A stretch of 56,907 nt of DNA from an uncultured Bacteroidales bacterium (GTDB lineage: Bacteria; Bacteroidota; Bacteroidia; Bacteroidales; Paludibacteraceae). The position numbers were made by a program, and so were the translations under genes. Below the pieces are notes generated by a model. The model ran no database searches. It was not told where the DNA came from and saw nothing but the letters and a program-made list of their open reading frames with translations. Of this stretch, positions 1 to 8,399 are shown piece after piece. Positions within the stretch are counted from its first letter, which is position 1. The number at the start of each line of letters is the position of its first letter. Location: NCBI GenBank assembly GCA_902798965.1, contig CADBYS010000017.1:1-56907 (forward strand). Reading direction: 5' to 3'.

Positions 1-1
1 A

Positions 2-193
2 GCTGTTCGGTTCATAGATGAATTGCGCGTGCATCCTAAAACAGGCACAGGACATCCGGAACCATTAAAGGGTAAGCCCGAAGGACGGTGGAGTCGTGAG
101 ATTACAAAGAAACACCGTTTGGTTTACCAAATTCTTGATACACAAGTGATAGTTCTCATATTGACCGCTTATGGTCATTACGATGACAAATAG
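2..193 (+). CDS. yoeB: YoeB/Txe-family mRNA interferase toxin, 5'-truncated by the window edge
   Basis: The first 63 codons in frame 2 give the C-terminal part of a YoeB-type toxin. The visible motif KGKPEGRWSREITKKHRLVY is followed by a C-terminal GHYDD just before the TAG stop, both hallmarks of this family. YoeB cleaves mRNA at the ribosomal A site, and a YefM-type antitoxin normally lies immediately upstream, here outside the window. Known catalytic positions of the family (the Glu and Arg of the EGRWSR stretch and the terminal His/Tyr) are present, so the visible part looks intact. The gene is followed by a decayed dinD, consistent with an accessory island. The family call is secure; activity and the missing N-terminus cannot be judged. 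Confidence 0.85.
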   Translation, partial: AVRFIDELRVHPKTGTGHPEPLKGKPEGRWSREITKKHRLVYQILDTQVIVLILTAYGHYDDK

Positions 194-313
194 GAGAGCG
201 CTGAGATCGGCAGCGTAAAAAACGGTGCGTCCTTCCAAACGAATCGGAATAGTCAGGTATGAGACGATAAATAGGACAGGATTGAAGATTATAATTTTGT
301 AATATAGGATTAG

Positions 314-802
314 ATGAAGTCATCAGAGATACAAGCATTGTTTTCGCAGTTTGAGGCAGCAGCCGGCAATGTGGAAGGAATAGAGTTGGAGTGCGCGCGA
401 GTTATGTTCGTTGCTGGGTTATACTCAGTGGCGTAACTTCGTCAATGTAATTGACAAAGCTCGTGAGGCGTGCCGCAACGCGCAGCAAAAGGAGTCCGAT
501 CATTTTGCTGACGTCAGCAAAACGATACCGATGCCCAAAGGCGCTGAAAAAGAGATAGATGACATCCTGTTGACGCGCTATGCTTGTTATCTTATTGCGC
601 AAAAGTCAACATACAAACGAAAGATTTGCATGGCACTGCGCGCATTGAAGATGAACATATTGAGAATAATGCAGCGGTGCGCAGTATGCTTATTCAACGT
701 GGCATTGTACCGGAAGATCTCCCGCCTGCAGAAGATATTAAGAAAGTTGAACGTCGCCTAAAATCCGAAGAAAAGAAAGCCATTAAAGGCCAAGAGATAT
801 AA
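314..802 (+). pseudogene. dinD: Decayed DNA-damage-inducible protein D (dinD)
   Basis: Fragments in different frames align in order with the DinD family. The ATG at 314 opens MKSSEIQALFSQFEAAAGN; the frame breaks near 382 and continues as WSARELCSLLGYTQW in the next frame. The sequence then runs through DDILLTRYACYLIAQ at about 600, where intact DinD has roughly 100 further residues that are absent here. It resumes in another frame with KDLHGTARIEDEHIENNAAV and ends with LPPAEDIKKVERRLKSEEKK at 802. There are thus at least two frame changes and one large internal deletion, and no full product can be made. The order and matching ends show this was one gene and not separate small genes. Confidence 0.85.
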
Positions 803-869
803 TCCCCGCTTGCGGATAACAAGCAAGCCGTCGATCCTAACGACGTTAATATCGGGAAAGACATAACAT

Positions 870-1094
870 AAAAAGCGTCTTACGCGCTTTGTTTTGGCTG
901 ATAGAATCTCGCAAATTCAAGGTAAATCCAAAACATTGCAGCAGAGATGCTCATGAGTGTGTATCAAATGTACACGTATATTTGCGTATATGGTACGAAT
1001 GCATACGGCGTGGGCTTCAATGTTGTTTGTTCGGATTTACAGGCAATGCGAGAGCCTCTATCAGCGGAACAGCAACATTGCAGTCCCGCTTTTT
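870..1094 (+). ncRNA. Putative structured RNA element, copy A
   Basis: This 225-nt stretch can fold into a long nested structure. The ends AAAAAGCG (870) and CGCTTTTT (1087) are complementary. Inside are perfect pairings 898-906 with 1057-1065 (9 bp), 907-913 with 1047-1053 (7 bp), 922-929 with 1033-1040 (8 bp) and 932-938 with 1018-1024 (7 bp). A short hairpin (AGCG/CGCT) follows the 5' end. The core holds AGATGCTCATGAGTGT (945-960) and ACGGCGTGGG (1005-1014). A second element at 25222-25460 has the same architecture and nearly the same core, although its helices differ in sequence. The strand is assigned from the terminal T run. The RNA class is not recognised. Confidence 0.55.
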
Positions 1095-1297
1095 GTTTGT
1101 GTATGTATCCAAGATTGTCCCGAGAGTGTCCCAACATTATCCCGACTCGATTCTCTCTCGCTCTCGGTCGGCTTGTGCTCCCCGCACGCCTTCCCTGTTC
1201 AAAGACAAAAGTCAATTGTTTTTTCCATATCTCGCCAGTCTGATTTGGATAAAAAAATAAAATAGCTATAAATATTAACTAAAACACATAAACAACA
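1095..1297. other. Intergenic leader of the BspA-like gene
   Basis: The 495-base gap between dinD and the BspA-like gene holds the RNA-like element at 870-1094. In the remaining 203 bases I see no gene, no clear TTTG/TAnnTTTG promoter and no terminator. The last 40 bases before the start codon are A/T-rich, as is usual for Bacteroidota leaders without a Shine-Dalgarno site. Confidence 0.5.
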
Positions 1298-3223
1298 ATG
1301 AAAAAACTATTCACCCTTTTCCTTGTGCTTGTAGCAAGCGTAGGAACAATGTTCGCCAGTACAAGGATCGGCGACCTGTATTACAACCTTAATGCAACGG
1401 GCAAAACCGCTGAGGTGACTTCGCAAAATAGCAGTTTTCCATATTGGTCAACAACTATTACAACAGCTAATATCCCTGCGTCTGTAACGTATAGTGGCAC
1501 AACCTATAGTGTCACAAGCATTGGAAATTATGCTTTCTCTCGTTGCAGCGGTTTGACCTCTGTGACAATTCCCAATAGCGTCACAAGCATTGGAAATTAT
1601 GCTTTCCAAAATTGCAGCAGTTTGGCCTCTATTGAGATTCCCAATAGCGTCACAAGCATTGGAGAGGGTGTTTTCGCTTATTGCAGCAGTTTGACGTCTG
1701 TGACAATCGGCAATAACGTTACAAGCATTGGATATGAGGCTTTCTATTATTGCAGCAGTTTGACGTCTGTGACAATCGGCAATAGCGTCACCAGCATTGG
1801 AGAATGGGCTTTCTATGGTTGCAGCAGTTTAACCTCTATTGAGATTCCCAATAGCGTCACAAGCATTGGAAGCTATGCTTTCTATTGTTGCAGCGGTTTG
1901 ACCTCTGTGACGATTCCCAATAGTGTCACAAGCATTGGATATGGAGCTTTCCAAAATTGCAGCAGTTTGACCTCTATTGAGATTCCCAATAGTGTCACAA
2001 GCATTGGAAATTATGCTTTCGCTGCTTGTAGCAGTTTACCTGTAACAGATAATTTACGTTATGCCGATACCTATTTAGTTGAGGCTGTTGACAAGACACT
2101 TTCCTCCTATACAATAAGGAATGGAACAAGATGGATTGGATATGGTGCTTTCTCAGATTGCAGCAGTTTGACCTCTGTGACGATTCCCAATAGCGTCACA
2201 AGCATTGGAGGTGGTGCTTTCTCTGGTTGCAGCAGTTTGACTTCTGTAACGATTCCGAGTAGCGTCACAAGCATAGGAAATTCTGCTTTCTCTGTATGCA
2301 GCAGTTTGACTTCTGTGACGATTCCTAATAGCGTCACAAACATTGGAAGTTGTGCTTTCTGTGGTTGCAGCAGTTTGAACTCTATAACGATTCCCAATAG
2401 CGTCACAAGCATTGGAGAAAATACTTTTGCGTATTGCCGCAGTTTGACCTCTGTGACGATTCCCAATAGCGTCACAAGCATTGGAAATGATGCTTTCTAT
2501 GGTTGCACTGGTTTGACCTCTGTGACGATTCCCAATAGCGTCACAAGCATTGGAGATAATGCTTTCTCTGGTTGCACCAGTTTGACCTCTATTGAGATTC
2601 CCAATAGCGTCACAAGCATTGGAAATTATGCTTTCCAAAATTGCAGCAGTTTGACCTCTGTAGAGATACCCAATAGTGTCACAAGCATTGGAAATTCTGC
2701 TTTCTCTGTATGCAGCAGTTTGACCTCTGTGACGATTCCCAATAGAGTCACCAGCATTGGAGAATGGGCTTTCTATGGTTGCAGCAGTTTAACCTCTATT
2801 GAGATTCCCAATAGCGTCACAAGCATTGGACGCTATGCTTTCTATTGTTGCAGCGGTTTGACCTCTGTGACTATCTCTAATAGTGTAACAAGCATTGAAG
2901 AGCAAGCTTTCTCCGGTTGTAGCAGTTTAACCTTTATTACTTGTGAAGCGGTTAATCCTCCTGTTCTGGAAAGCGAAGTATTTTGGGACGTGGATAAGTC
3001 TATTCCTCTATATGTTCCTGCAGAAAATATTTCTGCATATCAAAGTGCAATTGGTTGGAGTGATTTTTTTAATATTCTACCTATTTATAATGGCGATGCA
3101 ACCTCTGCTCCAGCAGTAGCAGTCAATCTCGCTAATCCCAAGCAAAAACTGATTCGTGAGGGGAATGTGTATATTCTCCACGATGGCAACACCTACACTG
3201 CCACAGGAACAAAAGTGGAGTAA
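1298..3223 (+). CDS. BspA-like leucine-rich repeat secreted protein
   Basis: This 641-residue protein starts with a signal peptide ([20 protein letters not shown]). It contains about 20 copies of a 23-residue repeat of the form [19 protein letters not shown], typical of the Treponema pallidum-type (BspA) leucine-rich repeats (LRR_5). The repeats span roughly residues 65-545; one irregular copy near residue 250 carries an insertion. In the family such proteins are exported and bind host or matrix ligands; the ligand here is unknown. The last 27 residues ([19 protein letters not shown] then KVE) match the C-terminal tails of the nucleases at 4874 and 6726 and the amylase at 42219, suggesting a shared sorting or anchoring signal. 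The start is fixed by the signal peptide. Confidence 0.9.
   Translation: MKKLFTLFLVLVASVGTMFASTRIGDLYYNLNATGKTAEVTSQNSSFPYWSTTITTANIPASVTYSGTTYSVTSIGNYAFSRCSGLTSVTIPNSVTSIGNYAFQNCSSLASIEIPNSVTSIGEGVFAYCSSLTSVTIGNNVTSIGYEAFYYCSSLTSVTIGNSVTSIGEWAFYGCSSLTSIEIPNSVTSIGSYAFYCCSGLTSVTIPNSVTSIGYGAFQNCSSLTSIEIPNSVTSIGNYAFAACSSLPVTDNLRYADTYLVEAVDKTLSSYTIRNGTRWIGYGAFSDCSSLTSVTIPNSVTSIGGGAFSGCSSLTSVTIPSSVTSIGNSAFSVCSSLTSVTIPNSVTNIGSCAFCGCSSLNSITIPNSVTSIGENTFAYCRSLTSVTIPNSVTSIGNDAFYGCTGLTSVTIPNSVTSIGDNAFSGCTSLTSIEIPNSVTSIGNYAFQNCSSLTSVEIPNSVTSIGNSAFSVCSSLTSVTIPNRVTSIGEWAFYGCSSLTSIEIPNSVTSIGRYAFYCCSGLTSVTISNSVTSIEEQAFSGCSSLTFITCEAVNPPVLESEVFWDVDKSIPLYVPAENISAYQSAIGWSDFFNILPIYNGDATSAPAVAVNLANPKQKLIREGNVYILHDGNTYTATGTKVE
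1508..2940 (+). repeat. Tandem 69-bp repeats coding for LRR units
   Basis: The coding repeats are also conserved at the DNA level: 69-bp units built around CAATAGCGTCACAAGCATTG recur about 20 times. A two-unit block near 1785-1905 is almost identical to the block near 2745-2865, and further pairs of units share long identical stretches. This indicates recent duplication or gene conversion, so unit number may vary between strains. Confidence 0.85.
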
Positions 3224-3253
3224 GAAATGAGCAAATAGCTCAAAAAATGCACG

Positions 3254-3365
3254 GACTTCTTTCCAAATCTATCATTTTTTAGGTACATTTGGAAAGAAGT
3301 CTCGCTATTTTTGCGCCGACCGCTTTCCAAATCTATCATTTTTTAGGCACATTTGGAAAGAGGTC
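3254..3365. repeat. Duplicated palindrome downstream of the BspA-like gene
   Basis: Two inverted repeats lie in tandem. The first has a perfect 15-bp stem (GACTTCTTTCCAAAT at 3254-3268 with its complement at 3287-3301). The second has arms at 3318-3332 and 3351-3365 and pairs nearly as well. Both have an 18-nt loop that differs at one position only and contains a run of T. They could end transcription from the BspA-like gene or be copies of a small palindromic repeat. Confidence 0.7.
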
Positions 3366-3608
3366 TATCGAAAACTCCGCAAAGACCGCTGCATCCACCT
3401 TCACAACGGCACACGATATAGCCATTGCATTCGCTTAATTCGTTTAATTCGTGTAGTAATCGTTCGAGTGCAACGAGATAAGAACGGATTAGAACCCATT
3501 GCAGTTGTTGATGGTTGTTGCAGTTGTTGACCAAATATGTCCATTGCAATAATTTCGGATTCATTTTGGGCAATTTTTGACTGAAAAAGCAAAATTCTTC
3601 CCCAAAAA
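3366..3608. other. Non-coding stretch between palindromes and promoter
   Basis: No gene is recognised here. Two features stand out: short direct repeats around TTAATTCG at about 3436-3452, and on the minus strand at 3549-3583 an 11-nt-phased A-rich motif (CAAAAATTGCC and variants) that also occurs near 4640, 4813 and 9125. Confidence 0.4.
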
Positions 3609-3640
3609 TTTGCATAATTCATTTTTTTTTTGTACCTTTG
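3609..3640 (+). promoter_or_regulatory. Bacteroidota-type promoter for the GNAT gene
   Basis: TTTG (3609-3612) and TACCTTTG (3633-3640) are separated by 20 bases, the -33/-7 arrangement of the primary sigma factor in this phylum. Transcription would start near 3647, giving a leader of about 165 bases before the start codon at 3812. Confidence 0.75.
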
Positions 3641-3700
3641 TACCGTTTTTCGGACATCCACATTCACCGAAAACGCCATGGCTCGTCCTATGTAAACCAC

Positions 3701-3744
3701 AGGATAACCATAGCATACCCATAGGATACCCATAGGATAAAACA
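3701..3744 (+). repeat. Four 11-nt tandem repeats in the GNAT gene leader
   Basis: Units AGGATAACCAT, AGCATACCCAT, AGGATACCCAT and AGGATAAAACA follow each other at an exact 11-nt period, about one DNA helical turn. They lie in the transcribed leader. A similar array with a different sequence occupies the leader at 28164-28207. Confidence 0.7.
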
Positions 3745-3771
3745 GCATTTTTAGCAATTTTATACTAATAC

Positions 3772-3796
3772 TATATATATACACAGTATATATATA
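3772..3796. other. A/T hairpin just before the GNAT gene
   Basis: TATATATATA at 3772-3781 and again at 3787-3796 are self-complementary arms around a 5-nt loop, ending 15 bases before the start codon. The hairpin could mask or expose the translation start, but pure A/T stems are weak. Confidence 0.4.
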
Positions 3797-3811
3797 CAAT
3801 TCATAAAAAAT

Positions 3812-4633
3812 ATGGCAAAAGTAAAAAGCAGCAACCCCCTCGCGGAACTCGTTAGCGGAAAACAAAACAAACGCGATGACAAGGTGTATCGTGTCCGGAA
3901 CTTTAAGCAACAGAGATATGTCCCTCTGCCAAACACCGTTCCCGCTTCTAACGCACAAAAATCGCACCGCAAAGAATTCGGCAAGATCAACTCCATCGTC
4001 AATGTGCTTATAGCTAATCCCGACGAGCACAAAGCTGCCGAGCAGCGGATGAACAAACTCAACCGCAAACTCCCTGCATCCAAACGCTTCAAGACCGTTC
4101 ACCAGTTCCTCTACCATGAGGTCAAGGCGCAACTCGCTCAGCAATCAGCCGCCAAAGCACGCAAACAGGAAAAAGAAGTCCTCCTCCCCCGCGGAGTCAA
4201 ACTGCACATCAACCACTTCACCGACCTCACAGCCGCTGAGCTCTACGAGATCCTCAAAGCACGCTACGCAGTCTTCACCCTCGAGCAGCATATCATCTAC
4301 CTCGATATGGATAATATCGACTATACCGCCACGCATATCTGCCTCCGCCGCAAGGCGCAGGTCATCGCCTACGCCCGCCTCTTCCACGATGCCGGTGATC
4401 CGCCCACCACGCTACGTATCGGACGAATGCTCACCACCGATCGCGGCAAAGGTTTCGGACGCTTCCTCATGCAGCAACTCATCGCCCAAGCCCAAAGCCA
4501 AGGTGCCACCACCTTGCAACTGCACGCCCAACTCCCTGCAGTCCCCTTCTACGAGCATTTCGGCTTCCAAACTGTCGGTGAACCCTTCCTCGAAGCCGAC
4601 CTTCAACATATCCTTATGCAGCGAAACATATAA
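3812..4633 (+). CDS. ElaA-like GNAT N-acetyltransferase with an extra N-terminal domain
   Basis: This 273-residue protein has two parts. Residues from about 130 to the end match the ElaA-type GNAT fold: RYAVFTLEQ, then AYARLF, then the acetyl-CoA binding loop RGKGFGRFLM, then FYEHFGFQTVGEPFLE with HILM near the end. GNAT enzymes transfer an acetyl group from acetyl-CoA to an amine; the substrate is unknown. The first 120 residues are basic, lysine/arginine-rich and not part of ElaA. They resemble the protein at 28253 in layout (MAKV/MARV start, HRKEFGK versus NQKSWGK, then a helical R-rich stretch). The gene stands alone, with its own promoter and an 11-nt repeat array in its leader. The acetyltransferase call is firm; the N-terminal role is unknown. 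Confidence 0.8.
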   Translation: MAKVKSSNPLAELVSGKQNKRDDKVYRVRNFKQQRYVPLPNTVPASNAQKSHRKEFGKINSIVNVLIANPDEHKAAEQRMNKLNRKLPASKRFKTVHQFLYHEVKAQLAQQSAAKARKQEKEVLLPRGVKLHINHFTDLTAAELYEILKARYAVFTLEQHIIYLDMDNIDYTATHICLRRKAQVIAYARLFHDAGDPPTTLRIGRMLTTDRGKGFGRFLMQQLIAQAQSQGATTLQLHAQLPAVPFYEHFGFQTVGEPFLEADLQHILMQRNI

Positions 4634-4701
4634 CTCTGTTTGTCCAAAATTGCCCGAAATGATAAAAAAATGCAGAAAGTTGACAAAAAAGTGCGGAAAT
4701 A

Positions 4702-4733
4702 TTTGCAAATGTCAAAAATTTTTTGTAACTTTG
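4702..4733 (+). promoter_or_regulatory. Promoter for the endonuclease gene pair
   Basis: TTTG (4702-4705), 20 bases, TAACTTTG (4726-4733). The -33 element sits inside the palindrome ATTTGCAAAT followed by GTCA, a 14-nt string repeated at several promoters in this window. Confidence 0.8.
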
Positions 4734-4760
4734 TAGGCTTTTTATGAGGAGTGCCAGACA

Positions 4761-4790
4761 GTCGAAAGTCAAAAGTCGAAAGTCGAAAGC
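4761..4790. repeat. Heptad repeat (GTCGAAA type), 30 nt
   Basis: Four 7-bp units (GTCGAAA, GTCAAAA, GTCGAAA, GTCGAAA) followed by GC, in the leader between the promoter and the endonuclease start. The same 30-nt string is found exactly at 10632 and 14411 inside coding sequence. Confidence 0.85.
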
Positions 4791-4873
4791 ATTTCTATGG
4801 GTTTTTATGGGGCAAAAATTACCCAAAATTATCCAGAAATATTGCAGAAAAGACAAAAATCAAATATAATAAC

Positions 4874-6667
4874 ATGCAAAAACATATAGTAAGTTTTGTG
4901 GCGCTGGTGGTGCTGGCGCAAGGAGTGTGGGCAGCAGCGGGGAATAATCCCGTGACCCCACCGGCAAACATACCCGCCTACTGGGCTTCAGCAGACGGGA
5001 AGTCAGGAAGTGCATTGTGGTCGGCAGTCAGTGCTGCCACCAACGTGGGATTCAGTTCGATCGGCTACGGCAGTTTGTACGATGCGTACAAGAAGACCGA
5101 TGTTTATCCGGCAGACTCGGTAGGCAAAGCCGGCAAAGTGTGGGATATGTACGGTGAGTGCGTATTTTCGTTCAGCAACACCTGCGGCAACTATAGCGGT
5201 GTATGCGACTGCTACAACCGCGAGCACTCGATACCGCAGAGTTGGTGGGGAGGCGGCACAAGCGGCATTGGCAACGATATATTCCACGTGCTCCCCACCG
5301 ACGGCAAGGTGAACGGCGTACGCAGCAACTATGAGTATGGCGTAGTGAACGGCGGCACGAACTGGGTAGGCAACAAGTACGGCTCGGCAAGCAGCTGGTC
5401 AACCGACCGCAAGACGATAGCCTCGACTGCCGGCGAATCGGTGAACGGCAGCGGCAATGTGTTTGAACCAAAACCGCAATACAAAGGCGATATAGCCCGC
5501 GGATTGTTGGGAACGATAATAAAATGGCAGCAGTCGAACATCACGACAGGCAACAACTTCTTTAGCGGGAATTATACCGCTACAGGATATTTTGGTCTGA
5601 CCAAGAAAGCTGTGGTACTGCTGATGAAATGGCACCGTGAAGACCCTGTGAGCCAGAAAGAGATCGACCGCAACAACGGTATACAGATCACTCAAGGCAA
5701 CCGCAACCCGTTCATTGACTACCCATATTTAGCGGAGTACATATGGGGCGAGCACGCCGGTGAGACCGTGGATATGAGCCAGTTGATGGCTTCTTGCGAT
5801 CCGGCGTTCGTTCCCGGCGTGAGCAGCGGTTGGCGCGGCGAGACGATCAATCCGCAGCCGGGCGAGCCCGTAGTGAAATACGGCGTGAACTGGTCGGTGA
5901 ACGGCGATATAGAGCGTACGGATTCCGTGACTGAGAACGGAAAAGTCAGCGCACTGCCCGCAACGCCGGTAAGCTGCTCGAGCGAGAGTAACGTGTTTGC
6001 AGGTTGGAGCGATATGCCTATCAGCGGCACGCAAGACGAAGCACCGGAAGTGCTCTACACCAAGGTCGGCGATATACCCGCTATCACGGAGGACATAACG
6101 CTGTATGCCGTGTTTGCGAAAGAAGAGACAGACGCCAACGGCGCAACACCGGCATCGTACGTCTTCGATGCCGAGCATCAGGAAGGTTGGACGAACACTG
6201 CCAGCTTGAAAGGCTCATACTGGTTGCTGAACTCCAACGGCGAACTGATCTCGCCGGAGATCAATCTGGCAGGGCTGGAGTCCATTGCGATGACTATGCG
6301 TACGTACGGAGGCTCAAGTTTCAATACGGTGACCATCCACGCCAACAACCAACAGATAGGTTCGCTACAAGCCAAGAGCAACTCACTGGCAGAGCAGACT
6401 TGGACGAACACGCAAAGCCTCACGGGCAATGCCGCTATTCACTTCAAGGCTAACTATCAGTCGAATGGCGTAGGCTTCTCGGCTGTGACCATCAATGCCA
6501 CCGGCAGCTCAACGACCTACAGCCGCTACATAACAAGCTGTCAGGGCACAACCGAAGTGATTGCGTTGCCCGCAGAGCAGGCTGCAAGGAAGATCATGGT
6601 TGGCGGAAGAATCTACATCCTGGTTGGTGAGCAGATGTACAATATGCAGGGGGAGAGGATTCGTTAG
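4874..6667 (+). CDS. Secreted endonuclease I family nuclease (first of two paralogues)
   Basis: The start at 4874 is chosen because it opens a signal peptide (MQKHIVSFVALVVLAQGVWA); an upstream in-frame ATG at 4751 would translate the promoter-proximal repeat. Residues about 45-300 match the Endonuclease_1 family, with the active-site region CYNREHSIPQSWW and the partner segment HVLPTDGKVNGVRSNYEYG. These enzymes are non-specific extracellular DNases. Residues about 320-420 (VKYGVNWSVNG to ITLYAVFA) resemble an InlB-type Listeria-Bacteroides repeat, followed by a predicted beta-rich region. The end (ARKIMVGGRIYILVGEQMYN) is the shared tail also seen in the BspA-like protein. A likely role is nucleic-acid scavenging outside the cell. 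A paralogue follows after a heptad repeat. Confidence 0.88.
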   Translation: MQKHIVSFVALVVLAQGVWAAAGNNPVTPPANIPAYWASADGKSGSALWSAVSAATNVGFSSIGYGSLYDAYKKTDVYPADSVGKAGKVWDMYGECVFSFSNTCGNYSGVCDCYNREHSIPQSWWGGGTSGIGNDIFHVLPTDGKVNGVRSNYEYGVVNGGTNWVGNKYGSASSWSTDRKTIASTAGESVNGSGNVFEPKPQYKGDIARGLLGTIIKWQQSNITTGNNFFSGNYTATGYFGLTKKAVVLLMKWHREDPVSQKEIDRNNGIQITQGNRNPFIDYPYLAEYIWGEHAGETVDMSQLMASCDPAFVPGVSSGWRGETINPQPGEPVVKYGVNWSVNGDIERTDSVTENGKVSALPATPVSCSSESNVFAGWSDMPISGTQDEAPEVLYTKVGDIPAITEDITLYAVFAKEETDANGATPASYVFDAEHQEGWTNTASLKGSYWLLNSNGELISPEINLAGLESIAMTMRTYGGSSFNTVTIHANNQQIGSLQAKSNSLAEQTWTNTQSLTGNAAIHFKANYQSNGVGFSAVTINATGSSTTYSRYITSCQGTTEVIALPAEQAARKIMVGGRIYILVGEQMYNMQGERIR

Positions 6668-6724
6668 TCGAAAGACAAAAGACAAAAGACAAAAGACGAA
6701 AGACAAAAGACAAAAGTCGAAAGC
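6665..6724. repeat. Heptad repeat (GACAAAA/GTCGAAA type) across a stop codon
   Basis: Eight consecutive 7-bp units plus a partial unit. The first unit, TAGTCGA, contains the TAG stop of the upstream nuclease, and the array ends two bases before the ATG of the next gene. It fills the entire spacer between the two paralogues. Confidence 0.85.
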
Positions 6725-6725
6725 A

Positions 6726-8387
6726 ATGAGGAAGTATATTATAATAGGGTTGTGCGTGTTGGCGCAGATGGGTTGGGCGAACGTAGTGACCGGCGAGGCA
6801 GCTGTGCCGCAGGGATATTACAACGGCGTTGACAACAAAGGTAGCGCGGAGAGCATATTGAATGCGCTGAACTCGATCATCAATAACCACACGGTGATCT
6901 CGTACTCGGGTTTGGAGCCATACTACGAGCAGACGGATTTCTATGCCGACACGTTGTGGGACATGTACTCCACCTGCCGTTTCACGATGGCGGATGCCAA
7001 CGTACCGCAGAAAGCCGTGTGCGACGGTTGGAACAAGGAACATGTGGTTTGTCAGTCGTGGTTGGGCAGTGGTCCGATGGTTTCGGACTTATACAACGTT
7101 TATCCGACGGATGCACGCATCAACAACCTGCGTTCGAATGATCCGTACGGCGTGGTGGGTTCGTTCAGCGGCTTCAGCAAAGACCCCGATCACCACGGTT
7201 TGGGCAAGTTAGGCTCGTCAACGACTGCCAACGTAGGCACGGTATATGAGCCGGACGACCAATATAAAGGCGACTTTGCGCGTACGTTCTTTTACATGGT
7301 AGCGCGCTACCGGAGCAACACGCTGAACAGCGGTAACGGCTCGAAGATGTTCACCTCGAACCCCACGAACCTGACGAGTTACAGTCTGTCGTTCCTGCTT
7401 GAATGGCACAGGAACGACCCTGTAAGCCAGAAAGAGATAGACAGGAACCAAGCCGTATATGGCATACAGCATAACCGCAACCCGTTCATTGATTACCCCG
7501 AGCTCGTGGAGTATATTTGGGGCAACAAGGTGGGGCAGACGGTTAATATAGCCAGCATGACTCCTACCTGCGACGGCGGCGGTTACACGCCGGGTGTGAC
7601 GGTGAAGTACGGCGTTACGTGGTCGGTAAGCGGCACGTTGCTGCCTGTGGATTCGGTGATTGAGAACCGCGCAATAGCCACGATGCCCGCTACACCGCAA
7701 AGTTGCTCCACGGAGAGTGAGACGTTTATGGGCTGGACGGATGCAGCGATTGCCGGCACACAGGACGAAGCCCCCACCCCGCTCTACACGGCGTTGGCGG
7801 ACTTCCCGGTAGTAACTGGCGACGTGACCTACTACGCGGTGTTTGCCCACGGCGAGCAAGGTGCGGAGGTTACACCGGCAGTCTATACCTACGACAGCGA
7901 GCATCAAGACGGCTGGACGAACAATGCGACATATACGACCTACTGGCTGCTTGACCAAGGCAAAGCCCTTGTATCGCCGGCAGTGGATCTGGCGGGATTG
8001 TCATCGATAGAGGTGAACATGCGTACGTACGGCGGCACGCAGTACTGCAACTTGGATGTGAAGGCCGGCGAGCAGCAAGTAGCCACGATCGTAGCCACGA
8101 ACGGCAAGACGCTGAGCGACTACACGTGGACGAACAGCGCTTCGCTGAGCGGCACGTCGCCGCTGACGTTCAGTACGAACTACGGCTCCGGCAAAGGTAT
8201 AGGCATTACGTCCGTAACTATCAACGCCACAGGCGCAGGTATCTCCTATAGCCGGTACATGACAAGCTGCCAAGACGTGACAGAAATAAGCACGCTGCCC
8301 GTAGAGGCACAGCCAAGGAAGATACTGATTAACGGACAACTGTACATCCAAGTGAATGGCAGATTGTTCAACGTGTTGGGAAATTAA
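6726..8387 (+). CDS. Secreted endonuclease I family nuclease (second paralogue)
   Basis: The 553-residue product starts at 6726 with a signal peptide (MRKYIIIGLCVLAQMGWA), directly after a heptad repeat that replaces a normal spacer. The order of parts matches the upstream gene: nuclease region with CDGWNKEHVVCQSW and VYPTDARINNLRSNDPYG, then the InlB-like segment (VKYGVTWSVSG to VTYYAVFA), then a beta-rich region, then the tail PRKILINGQLYIQVNGRLFN. The two proteins have diverged strongly: NREHSIPQSWW in the first is NKEHVVCQSW here, so substrate or activity may differ. The His and the Asn/Arg of the nuclease motif are retained. The pair probably forms one transcript from the promoter at 4702. 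Confidence 0.87.
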   Translation: MRKYIIIGLCVLAQMGWANVVTGEAAVPQGYYNGVDNKGSAESILNALNSIINNHTVISYSGLEPYYEQTDFYADTLWDMYSTCRFTMADANVPQKAVCDGWNKEHVVCQSWLGSGPMVSDLYNVYPTDARINNLRSNDPYGVVGSFSGFSKDPDHHGLGKLGSSTTANVGTVYEPDDQYKGDFARTFFYMVARYRSNTLNSGNGSKMFTSNPTNLTSYSLSFLLEWHRNDPVSQKEIDRNQAVYGIQHNRNPFIDYPELVEYIWGNKVGQTVNIASMTPTCDGGGYTPGVTVKYGVTWSVSGTLLPVDSVIENRAIATMPATPQSCSTESETFMGWTDAAIAGTQDEAPTPLYTALADFPVVTGDVTYYAVFAHGEQGAEVTPAVYTYDSEHQDGWTNNATYTTYWLLDQGKALVSPAVDLAGLSSIEVNMRTYGGTQYCNLDVKAGEQQVATIVATNGKTLSDYTWTNSASLSGTSPLTFSTNYGSGKGIGITSVTINATGAGISYSRYMTSCQDVTEISTLPVEAQPRKILINGQLYIQVNGRLFNVLGN

Positions 8388-8399
8388 ACAATTAAAAAT

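Noticed and set aside
870-1094. 6S RNA, tmRNA or RNase P RNA as identity of the structured elements
   Set aside because: These are usually single copy and their signature sequences (for example the tmRNA alanine acceptor or RNase P core) were not found; two divergent copies in 25 kb argue against it.
889-1265. Overlapping small frames in the structured element A region
   Set aside because: Several frames are open by chance; paired helices conserved with copy B explain the sequence better than a protein.
2107-2638. Long antisense frames within the LRR gene
   Set aside because: They are the complement of the coding repeat; the periodic protein merely reflects the repeat and there is no promoter or start context.
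4751-4873. In-frame N-terminal extension of the first nuclease
   Set aside because: It would translate the heptad repeat and leader and place the signal peptide inside the protein.
6561-6725. Upstream in-frame start of the second nuclease
   Set aside because: It overlaps the first nuclease gene and reads through the heptad array; the signal peptide starts at 6726.
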